From Chromatiales bacterium (GTDB taxonomy: Bacteria; Pseudomonadota; Gammaproteobacteria; UBA6429; Thiohalophilaceae): 30,444 nt of DNA. The first letter of the stretch is position 1. The number at the start of each line of letters is the position of its first letter. A program made the translations under genes and the position numbers. Location: the NCBI GenBank assembly GCA_027001895.1, contig JALTLP010000388.1:1-30444 (forward strand), given 5' to 3'. A model generated the notes under the pieces. That model saw only the letters and a program-made list of their open reading frames with translations. It made no database searches and had not been told where the DNA came from. Shown piece after piece: positions 6,987-14,567 of the stretch.

Positions 6987-9065
6987 ATGTTTTACAAGCT
7001 GGTTTACTTCTTATTTAGTTCTTACAAGCGCCACCCCAAAATAATTCCTCACAGCCTGCTCCTTATTATTATTGGTATTTTCCTTACCCTTGCTGCGGGT
7101 AAACTCTACCAGATATGGGATGATGACCCTGACCGGGGTGCCATTGCGATAAATAATGGTACATTCAATGAAAGTTATTCAACCCCGGTCTATCTTGACC
7201 AGGGTTGGTCTGAATCAGACAGTTTGTGGTTTTATAATACGACTCAGGGGTCTGCACTACTACCTTACGATTTTCTGCTTGCATTACAACAAGCCAATTC
7301 AAACGAAAAATTTCTTTCTAACCGCAATATCGACAGGTTTCGTTATTTACCGCAAAAAGCAACATTCTTCAACCCGGATGCACTGCCGGTTGGTTTTGTA
7401 AAGGAAACTTATCAGGGCAAAGATTACGTTGGCCTGACCTGTGCTGCCTGTCACACCGCCCAGATTAATTATAAAGGTCAGGCTGTACGTATTGATGGTG
7501 GGCCATCCATGGCAAACATGCCTTTATTTATGACTGAACTTGTCAATGCATTGACCGCTGCACTTGAAGGTGACAAGCAACAAACATTTGTAAAAAATGT
7601 TCTGGCGCTTGACAACGATTATGATACAAAAGATGAAGTAATAGCAGATCTGAATATCTGGCTGGAAAGACGTAAACTATACAACACCGTCAACAAAAGC
7701 CATATCAAGTATGGTTATGCACGACTGGATGCCTTTGGCCGGATCTATAACCGCGTACTTCAACATGTTATCAATAAAAAACAACTGGCCACTTTACTTG
7801 CCCTGACAACCTTACCCAATAATAAACGTCTGTTGACTGACTCCGAAATTGACAATGTGCTTGAAGGAATTAACGAAACCATCATTCAGGACGATCAATT
7901 CGCACAAATACTTAATCGCCTTCAATCCAGCAAGCCTGGTTATCCCGGTTTAGGCCTAAAACAAATGTTATATGTACGGGACAAAATTTTTAATGAACCG
8001 AATGCCCCGGTTAGCTATCCTTTTTTATGGGATATTGCCCAGTCTGACTACGTACAATGGAATGGCCTTGCAAGCAATGCAGGTGTCGGCCCGATTGGCA
8101 GAAATACCGGTGAAGTCATTGGTGTATTCGCAATTATCGACTGGCAAGACAGTCCTTCCGGTTTTAAGTTATCCAGCTTATTAACAGGCCAGAAACACAA
8201 GAAAAAACATGTCAATTTTAAATCATCGGTTGACCTCATTAACCTGCAAAGACTTGAAGCACATTTACGAAAATTAAAATCGCCAAAATGGCCCGCCATG
8301 CTTGGGAAAATTGACCCTGTAAAGGCGCGTAAAGGCCGGTTAATTTATGCAAAACGATGTCAGTCGTGTCACGAGCTAATTGACAGGGAAGATGCAGACA
8401 GGCTAGTTACCGCAAAAATGATGGATATTAAAAAAACCGGTACGGATCCGGCTATGGCAATCAACAGTGTTTCTTATAGCGGCAAATCAGGTAACTTTAT
8501 GCATACCTATCAAGGTACTGATGTCGGTGATGTTATTATTGCAGAAACAGCGCCCGTGGCACAAATTCTGACATCAGTAACCAAGGGCGTTGTTGCCACA
8601 CCAGATGCCGACAAATGGTTTATTCGGCGCTGGGCAGATTGGGCATATACGTTAGCAATGTCATTTACACAAAATAAAATCAAGGCAAGTGTAAAAAGCG
8701 GTAATTATAATCCGGATACAACGGCCAACCCTTATAACTCCTTACTGGCTTACAAGGCAAGATCCTTAAACGGTATCTGGGCAACGGCACCCTACTTACA
8801 TAACGGCTCTGTTCCTACTTTATATGACCTGCTCCTCCCGGTAAAAAAACCAGGCGATCCTGAAAATGGTGAATACCGCCCGGATACTTTTATGGTTGGT
8901 AGTCGTGAATTTGACCCGGTTAAAGTTGGTTTTAAAAGCAGAGGTTACAATGGTTTTAAATTTACAACCTCACGTCTCGGAAACCGCAATACCGGCCATC
9001 AATATGGTAACCCATTAAACAGGCAAGAACGTTACGAGCTGATTGAATATTTGAAAACTTTGTAG
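6987..9065 (+). CDS. RoxA-like di-heme cytochrome c (di-heme peroxidase/oxygenase relative)
   Basis: A 692-residue protein with an N-terminal membrane anchor or uncleaved signal (about residues 21-40, after a basic stretch), then a periplasmic part. Two heme c sites are visible: CAACH at 152-156 (GLTCAACHTAQINY) and CQSCH at 458-462. The sequence GPIGRNTGEVIGVFAII (about 370) and the end region YLHNGSVPTLYDLL ... PDTFMVGSREFDPVKVGF are typical of the RoxA-like cytochrome c family. That family contains rubber oxygenases and many uncharacterised MauG/CCP-related enzymes. Length is close to RoxA (about 680). The substrate cannot be read from sequence, and rubber cleavage should not be assumed. 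A P450 gene follows after 26 bases, so the two probably act together. Confidence 0.85.
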   Translation: MFYKLVYFLFSSYKRHPKIIPHSLLLIIIGIFLTLAAGKLYQIWDDDPDRGAIAINNGTFNESYSTPVYLDQGWSESDSLWFYNTTQGSALLPYDFLLALQQANSNEKFLSNRNIDRFRYLPQKATFFNPDALPVGFVKETYQGKDYVGLTCAACHTAQINYKGQAVRIDGGPSMANMPLFMTELVNALTAALEGDKQQTFVKNVLALDNDYDTKDEVIADLNIWLERRKLYNTVNKSHIKYGYARLDAFGRIYNRVLQHVINKKQLATLLALTTLPNNKRLLTDSEIDNVLEGINETIIQDDQFAQILNRLQSSKPGYPGLGLKQMLYVRDKIFNEPNAPVSYPFLWDIAQSDYVQWNGLASNAGVGPIGRNTGEVIGVFAIIDWQDSPSGFKLSSLLTGQKHKKKHVNFKSSVDLINLQRLEAHLRKLKSPKWPAMLGKIDPVKARKGRLIYAKRCQSCHELIDREDADRLVTAKMMDIKKTGTDPAMAINSVSYSGKSGNFMHTYQGTDVGDVIIAETAPVAQILTSVTKGVVATPDADKWFIRRWADWAYTLAMSFTQNKIKASVKSGNYNPDTTANPYNSLLAYKARSLNGIWATAPYLHNGSVPTLYDLLLPVKKPGDPENGEYRPDTFMVGSREFDPVKVGFKSRGYNGFKFTTSRLGNRNTGHQYGNPLNRQERYELIEYLKTL

Positions 9066-9091
9066 CACTACAAAGAATAAAGGATAAAAAA

Positions 9092-10447
9092 ATGAATGCC
9101 AGTAAAAATTATCTCGAACTATACGATGCTGCTGATGATGATGACAAGTATCCGCTTGTTAGCAAATGGATAAACAGTGATGACCGGCTGCCTTTTTTTG
9201 CACAGCTAAGGAAAGAACGCGCCGTACTGGTAACACCGGAATGTACCCTGGTAGCACGTTTTCCCGATGTTCGTGATATGTTGTCAATGCCAAAAATATT
9301 TACCGTAGATCTTTATAAACCTAAAATGAGTGTCACCGGCCCTGATGATGGCTACCTGATGGCTCACGATGATGACGCATTACATTACCGTGAGAAGTCA
9401 CTGATGCAAGGAATGTTAAACCGTGATGATTTACCACGTATAAGAAAACTGGTAGCTGAATCAGCAGAAAAAATTATTAACCAAGCTGAAGGTAGCATTG
9501 AAGTCGTTAATAAGTATTGTCGTATGGTTCCAGTAACATTAGTACAGGACTATTTTGGTCTTGATGGCGTTGACCCCGAAGATCTTATCGAATGGTCATA
9601 CTGGAATCAGTATGATGCCTTTAATAACCAGCCTTTTGATATGCTAACCGATGAACAGTCACAATATATAACAGACAAACACAACAGTATTTCAGATAAG
9701 CTAGGTGCTTATATCGCTTCGCTTGTTGTACGCAAGCTTGTTATTATTAAGGCAACCAGCGGCTTAAGAGCCATGCTTGGCTATCCCAAACAAATCCTGC
9801 TCCGCCTGTTAGGCATGTCAGTAAAAACAAAACCGGATGATATTGTTACCCGTATGTTACGTACTGCTTTTGCTAAAGAAGTTGACTTCCCGCTTACCCG
9901 ACTGGGGATTAATGCTGGCGGACTTTTGATTGGGGCAATAGAAACAACATCACAGGCAACCGCACAGGTTATCGAGTACTTTATTAATAATCCGGATCTG
10001 ATGAAAAAAGCTAAACAGGCTGCTTCATTTGAAGATCGCAGTGAATTTGATGCTCTGGTATGGGAAGCGTTACGCTTTGTTCCTATCAGACCCGATATAT
10101 TTCGCAAGGCCTCGGCTGACTACATCATTGCCAAAGGAACACCACACCAGACCGAAGTCAAAAAAGGTACTATCGTCAGGCTGCTTACCCAATCAGCGAT
10201 GTTTGACGACTATGCATTTGAAAATCCGGATGAATTCAACCCAAACCGAAACTGGTATCATAATTTTAATTTTGGTTTTGGTTCACACCAATGTCTGGGC
10301 AAATATATTGGTATGGTTATGATTCCGGAAATGATCAGACAAATTATACTAAAACCCGAACTTGAAGATGCTGGCCCCATCAATTATAAAAATGGCCCGT
10401 TTCCGGAAGAATATCATCTTAAATGGCGGGTTGTGAGTTCAGTATAA
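9092..10447 (+). CDS. Cytochrome P450
   Basis: A 451-residue soluble P450. It carries the I-helix acid-alcohol pair Glu284-Thr285 (IGAIETTSQ), the K-helix ExxR at Glu325-Arg328 (EALR) and the heme-ligand loop FGFGSHQCLGKY with Cys401. The intact I-helix pair argues for oxygen activation rather than a pure peroxygenase. There is no signal peptide or N-terminal anchor. It is longer than usual bacterial class I P450s (about 400), partly because of a basic-hydrophobic stretch at about residues 213-247 (VRKLVIIK ... PKQILLRLLGM). No ferredoxin or reductase gene is nearby. AAGGAT precedes the ATG, and it follows the RoxA-like gene, presumably in one operon. Substrate unknown. Confidence 0.93.
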   Translation: MNASKNYLELYDAADDDDKYPLVSKWINSDDRLPFFAQLRKERAVLVTPECTLVARFPDVRDMLSMPKIFTVDLYKPKMSVTGPDDGYLMAHDDDALHYREKSLMQGMLNRDDLPRIRKLVAESAEKIINQAEGSIEVVNKYCRMVPVTLVQDYFGLDGVDPEDLIEWSYWNQYDAFNNQPFDMLTDEQSQYITDKHNSISDKLGAYIASLVVRKLVIIKATSGLRAMLGYPKQILLRLLGMSVKTKPDDIVTRMLRTAFAKEVDFPLTRLGINAGGLLIGAIETTSQATAQVIEYFINNPDLMKKAKQAASFEDRSEFDALVWEALRFVPIRPDIFRKASADYIIAKGTPHQTEVKKGTIVRLLTQSAMFDDYAFENPDEFNPNRNWYHNFNFGFGSHQCLGKYIGMVMIPEMIRQIILKPELEDAGPINYKNGPFPEEYHLKWRVVSSV

Positions 10448-10462
10448 AATTAACCGGCTATA

Positions 10463-11137
10463 TTACTTAAACCAGTCATTAATCTCGTCATCATCAGATG
10501 ATACCTGCTGTTCATCAATTTCTATATATCCAATTTTTTCTTCAGCAGAATCATTTTCAGCAGGCCTGGGCGTTATTCCTGTATCAGAATTTTCGTCAAA
10601 TGATTCTTCACGAAAAGCTTTAAAAAATGCATCAAAGTTATTTGATGTTAAACAAATAACAATCTTTTCCAGGCTACAATCACTTCTGGCATCCCAGAAA
10701 TGCGTAATGGCTTTAAAGCCAGCTCGCGCACAAATTTCTACCGGTACTCGGAAAACACCGGTACTGATTGCAGGAAATGCAATCGATGACCAGTCGTTAG
10801 TTTCGCAAAGTAACAGGCTACGTAAAAACGCGGATTCCAGCTTTTGTTGCTCGGCACCTTCACCCATAACCGGGCCGACTGCATGAATAACGGCCTGATA
10901 AGGTAACTTTCCCGCAGAAGTAAAAACCGCCATACCACTTTCGAGTTCGCCGTGTTCACTAATTAGCGTTTTACTTTGTTGCTCCAACTCATCGCCAGCA
11001 GCATTTAAAATCTTTAATGCCAGACCGCCACCGTGTATCAACGATCCATTTGCAGGGTTAACGATAACATCAACAGGAGCTTTTAGAATATCTGAGACCT
11101 GAAGCTGTAACACTCTGTCGCCAAACAAAAATTCCAT
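10463..11137 (-). CDS. Macro-domain protein (ADP-ribose binding or hydrolysing)
   Basis: A 224-residue cytoplasmic protein with a macro domain over about residues 1-175. Diagnostic motifs are VDVIVNPANGSLIHGGGLA (the ADP-ribose-binding loop) and IAFPAISTGVFRVP (the phosphate loop). The HGGGLA form resembles Af1521-type macro domains. Macro domains bind ADP-ribose or remove it from proteins, nucleic acids or O-acetyl-ADP-ribose. About 50 C-terminal residues are very acidic and probably disordered, ending DDDEINDWFK. I prefer the ATG giving MEFLFGD, because AGGA lies six bases upstream; a start five codons earlier is possible. It follows the S24-like gene closely on the same strand and converges with the P450 gene. 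Confidence 0.88.
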   Translation of the reverse strand: MEFLFGDRVLQLQVSDILKAPVDVIVNPANGSLIHGGGLALKILNAAGDELEQQSKTLISEHGELESGMAVFTSAGKLPYQAVIHAVGPVMGEGAEQQKLESAFLRSLLLCETNDWSSIAFPAISTGVFRVPVEICARAGFKAITHFWDARSDCSLEKIVICLTSNNFDAFFKAFREESFDENSDTGITPRPAENDSAEEKIGYIEIDEQQVSSDDDEINDWFK

Positions 11138-11174
11138 TTTTTGTCCTGGCATTTACATAGTCTCAATACGGCGG

Positions 11175-11525
11175 TTAATCATAGTGCTTGCGATCCTTAC
11201 GTTTGCCGTTTGGTGCTGCCTGCTGAACAATAACACCTTCAATCGCAGAAAATTCTATACTGCGTTTTTCATGTTGATAAGCCGGGTTTAGTGGTTGCAG
11301 GTAATGCTTACCGTCTTCAATAACCAGTTGTCTAAAAATATATCCGTTTTCAACCATAGCGAAAACATAGGACTCATGCCGCGCAACACCGGTTGGATCA
11401 ATGATAATAATCACGTCCTTTTTAAATTCCGGTTCCATGCTGTCGTCAATAACCTGTAGTGCAAAAGGTTCACTACTGCCACAGCCACCGGACATTTGCT
11501 CGGCTACATAATCTGATTCAACCAT
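11175..11525 (-). CDS. Stand-alone S24/LexA-fold protein lacking a DNA-binding domain
   Basis: A 116-residue protein that is almost entirely an S24 peptidase-like fold (as in LexA and UmuD C-termini). The serine motif is present (DDSMEPEF, Ser29). The position of the catalytic lysine (usual form VKRL) reads IFRQL, so Lys is replaced by Arg. LNPAY matches the usual NPAY segment. No helix-turn-helix precedes it, and no Ala-Gly or Cys-Gly cleavage site lies at the spacing seen in LexA or UmuD. Autocleavage is therefore unlikely. The start is the ATG behind AGGA; an upstream TTG would add seven residues. It is probably co-transcribed with the macro-domain gene. Function unknown; the tail KHYD seems family-typical from memory. 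Confidence 0.78.
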   Translation of the reverse strand: MVESDYVAEQMSGGCGSSEPFALQVIDDSMEPEFKKDVIIIIDPTGVARHESYVFAMVENGYIFRQLVIEDGKHYLQPLNPAYQHEKRSIEFSAIEGVIVQQAAPNGKRKDRKHYD

Positions 11526-11556
11526 AATTTTCCTGCTTTGTTTCAAATAAAGTCGA

Positions 11557-11576
11557 ATTATACCTTAAAATTAAGG
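11557..11576 (-). promoter_or_regulatory. -10 box abutting a 14-bp palindrome upstream of the S24-like gene
   Basis: On the minus strand a perfect TATAAT is directly preceded by CCTTAATTTTAAGG, an inverted repeat of six bases around TT. It lies where the -35/-10 spacer should be, which is a typical place for a repressor operator. The -35 is poor. The S24-like ATG is 31 bases downstream. Confidence 0.42.
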
Positions 11577-11628
11577 CTTAAATTACACAAATATGTATGA
11601 TAAATAACTTTAATATATTTATTTAAGT

Positions 11629-13425
11629 TTATGTTTTCTTATGATTTTCTTTCTGCAACTCCCATAACTTCGAATACATTCCGTTTGCATTTATCAGTTC
11701 TGTATGACTACCTCGCTCAACGATTTTTCCCTTGTCTAACACCAGAATCGTATCCGCATCGACTATCGTTGACAACCGGTGGGCAATAACCAACACCGTA
11801 TGCTGTTCAGCGACTTCTCGTAACGCTGTTAATATCGCCTGTTCAGATTGTGAATCCAGGCTTGATGTTGCTTCGTCAAAGACAAGAATCTTCGGGTTCT
11901 TAAGCACAACCCTAGCAATCGCAACACGTTGCTTTTCACCACCGGATAATTTTAATCCGCGCTCGCCGACAACTGTTTCGTAACCCTGTGGAAGTGAATC
12001 TATAAATTCATGGATATGTGCCGTCTTTGCTGCCTGAATAACTTCATCAAGTGTCGCACCCGGTTTAGCGTACTGGATATTGTAAAAAATGGATTCGTTA
12101 AACAACACGGTATCTTGTGGGACGATACCAATTTGCTCTCGCAAACTTTGCTGGCTGACATCTTTAATATTTTGCTCATCGATATAAATAGCCCCACTGC
12201 TGACATCGTAAAAACGAAATAGTAGACGTGACAGGGTAGACTTACCTCCACCCGATGGCCCAACAACGGCTACTTTTTTACCAGGCTCTATTACAAAGCT
12301 GACATCATGCAGTATTTGCCTGTCCGGCTGGTATGAAAAACCGACATTCTCAAACTGCACTCTGGCAGATTTTACAACAAGTTCAGTTGCATTTTGTTTA
12401 TCCGTTACTTCGCTTTTCTTGTCAAGCAGCTTAAACATTAAATCCATATCCGCCAGTGAATATTTTAACTGTCGGTAAACAATGCCCAGAAAACCTAACG
12501 GCATAAAAAGTTGTAGCATTAAAGCATTAACTAAAACCAGATCACCCAGACTGAGCTCTCCATTAACCACACCCTGCCCGGCGAAAATCATAATAATAGT
12601 AACACCAACAGCGATAATAGCACCCTGTCCAAAATTTAATAAAGACATCGAGGTCTGACTTTTTACCGCCGCTTCTTCCCAACGTGTAAGCGTTGAATCA
12701 TAGCGTTGTAGCTCGTGCTTTTCGTTAGTAAAGTATTTAACAGTTTCGTAATTTAACAGGCTGTCGATTGCCTGGCTGTTTGCCGCTGAATCCATCGCAT
12801 TCATTTCATGCCTAAAATGCATACGCCATTCGGTTACCCACAATGTAAAACCGATATACAAACCAACCGTTGTAAAAATAGCAATGGCAAATTCCAGTTT
12901 ATATTTTGACAATAAAATAGCGGCCACCAGTGCAAATTCGGCAATGGTCGGAATAATATTAAAAATCAGGTAATTTAAAATTGTACTGATACTGCCTGTA
13001 CCACGATCCAGGTCACGACTTATTCCGCCGGTTTTCCGCTCCAGATGATAAGCCAGTGACAGATGATGCAAATGTTTAAGCACATGCATAGAAACTCGTC
13101 GCATTGCACGGTAACGAACCCGAGCAAAAATAGCATCGCGTAATTCATTAAACAAACTTCCAACTAATCGCAATGCACCATAGGCAATTAATAAACCCAA
13201 TGGTAAAAACAGTAGTTTTTGTTCGATCTGGGTATCCAGCGTATCAACAATATCTTTTAGTACAAAGGGCACACCCACTGTTGCCAACTTTGCGCCAACA
13301 AGACTGCCAAGTGCAAGCAATACCCTGCCTTTGTATTCCCAGATAAAGGGAAACATGCGTTTTAAATTTTTTCTGTCGTTTCGTTCAGAATGCGGTGATT
13401 TTTCATAACGAATAAAATGACTCAT
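11629..13425 (-). CDS. ABC transporter of the Atm1/HMT1 (ABCB7-like) family
   Basis: A 598-residue half-transporter with a fused membrane domain (about residues 30-320, six helices) and an ATPase domain (about 350-590). ATPase motifs are Walker A GPSGGGKST (about 388), signature LSGGEKQRVAIARV (about 491), Walker B ILVFDEATSSLDS and the switch HRLST. Phrases such as GIVPQDTVLFNESIFYNIQY and KLATVGVPFVLKDIVD match mitochondrial Atm1 and bacterial Atm1-like exporters. Those move glutathione-linked metal or sulfur species across the inner membrane. It would work as a homodimer. It is divergent from the RND efflux operon, 88 bases apart. The downstream S24-like and macro genes are on the same strand but have their own -10 box. 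Confidence 0.92.
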   Translation of the reverse strand: MSHFIRYEKSPHSERNDRKNLKRMFPFIWEYKGRVLLALGSLVGAKLATVGVPFVLKDIVDTLDTQIEQKLLFLPLGLLIAYGALRLVGSLFNELRDAIFARVRYRAMRRVSMHVLKHLHHLSLAYHLERKTGGISRDLDRGTGSISTILNYLIFNIIPTIAEFALVAAILLSKYKLEFAIAIFTTVGLYIGFTLWVTEWRMHFRHEMNAMDSAANSQAIDSLLNYETVKYFTNEKHELQRYDSTLTRWEEAAVKSQTSMSLLNFGQGAIIAVGVTIIMIFAGQGVVNGELSLGDLVLVNALMLQLFMPLGFLGIVYRQLKYSLADMDLMFKLLDKKSEVTDKQNATELVVKSARVQFENVGFSYQPDRQILHDVSFVIEPGKKVAVVGPSGGGKSTLSRLLFRFYDVSSGAIYIDEQNIKDVSQQSLREQIGIVPQDTVLFNESIFYNIQYAKPGATLDEVIQAAKTAHIHEFIDSLPQGYETVVGERGLKLSGGEKQRVAIARVVLKNPKILVFDEATSSLDSQSEQAILTALREVAEQHTVLVIAHRLSTIVDADTILVLDKGKIVERGSHTELINANGMYSKLWELQKENHKKT

Positions 13426-13513
13426 TTGTTGTAAAATTCCTTAGGAAATCAATCCATTATCGCATAAAATAGCTGATAAAAATAATATTCAAACTAAACA
13501 GTAGCCTTAATTT

Positions 13514-14560
13514 ATGAATGGTTTCTACACAATTAACAAATTTCTCCTTACGCTTGTTATTACGGCAAGTTTATCCAGTATCATTTCCTGCTCAGATTCC
13601 TCCCGCAAAAAACATCCGCAACGAGCCCAGTTAGTAAAAGTTGCTACTGTAATCAATAGCCCGATGCAATCAGAACAGATGTTGTCCGGCACGCTTGAAG
13701 CACTGCGCACGGTCCAGATTTTTAACCAGGAAGAAGGGCTTATACTGGACATTCCTGTTTATCAGGGTGACAAGGTTGACAAAAGCCAGTTACTGGTACA
13801 ACTGGAATCCAAACTGATTAATGCCGAACTTAACAAGGCGAAAATCAAACATCGTCAGGCTGCACTTGATTTAAAACGTCTGAAACAATTAAGAAAAAAA
13901 CGCCTGACTACTGAAGAAGCCATCAGCAGCGCGCAAAGCACACTCGACCTTGCCGCTGCTGAAGAAACCGTTCTGCATACACGCCTGCAACATACCCGAA
14001 TACATGCACCGTTTTCGGGAGTTATAACTGAACGGTTAAAAGAATCGGGGGATGTTGTTGCTAAATTTACCCACCTGTTATCGCTCGACGATACCCGTCA
14101 ACTAAAAGCCCGAATTAACATTTCAGAACTATTACTGCCCAGTATACAGGTTGGTTCGAGCTTGAAAGTATATATCGATGCGCTTGGCGATCAAAGTATT
14201 GATGCAACGGTTTTACGTATTTACCCGACTATCGATAAAATTACCCGACAGGGAACTATCGAAGTTCTTATCTCTAACCCACCTTCTTCTGCAAAACCTG
14301 GACAACTGTGCCGCCTTGTTTTAAGCGGCAAAACAACGCCCAAAAAAAATATACCGTTGAATGCCGTTAAACATAATGTAAATGGCAGTTATGTTTTCAG
14401 GGTAATAAACAATAAAGCTATGCTAACCCCGATTAAAACCGGTATTCAGCTCGGGAATAATATTGAAGTTATCAGTGGATTAAACAAAGATGACAAGGTG
14501 ATAACACAGGGATTTTTAAACCTTAAAGACAACAAACCGGTAAAAATCGTTTCGGATTAG
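13514..14560 (+). CDS. RND efflux periplasmic adaptor lipoprotein (HlyD/AcrA family)
   Basis: A 348-residue membrane-fusion protein. The N-terminus has a lipoprotein signal ending SSIISC, with Cys26 as the expected lipidated residue. The order of domains is typical: first half of the lipoyl/barrel-sandwich (VQIFNQEEGLILDIPVYQGDKV), an alpha-hairpin rich in Lys, Leu and Ala (about residues 105-155), the second lipoyl half (RIHAPFSGVITERLKESGDVV), then beta-barrel and membrane-proximal domains. It bridges the inner-membrane pump and an outer-membrane channel. It is seven bases upstream of the permease gene, so they form an operon. No TolC-type gene is in the window, so the channel must be elsewhere. 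The substrate is unknown. Confidence 0.9.
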   Translation: MNGFYTINKFLLTLVITASLSSIISCSDSSRKKHPQRAQLVKVATVINSPMQSEQMLSGTLEALRTVQIFNQEEGLILDIPVYQGDKVDKSQLLVQLESKLINAELNKAKIKHRQAALDLKRLKQLRKKRLTTEEAISSAQSTLDLAAAEETVLHTRLQHTRIHAPFSGVITERLKESGDVVAKFTHLLSLDDTRQLKARINISELLLPSIQVGSSLKVYIDALGDQSIDATVLRIYPTIDKITRQGTIEVLISNPPSSAKPGQLCRLVLSGKTTPKKNIPLNAVKHNVNGSYVFRVINNKAMLTPIKTGIQLGNNIEVISGLNKDDKVITQGFLNLKDNKPVKIVSD

Positions 14561-14567
14561 GTAGCAT

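Noticed and set aside
6987..9065. Calling the di-heme cytochrome a rubber oxygenase
   Set aside because: Family resemblance to RoxA is clear, but the substrate-defining residues cannot be judged by eye and most family members are uncharacterised.
11525..11546. Longer start for the S24-like protein
   Set aside because: The extra seven codons begin with TTG and would run through the AGGA ribosome binding site of the downstream ATG.
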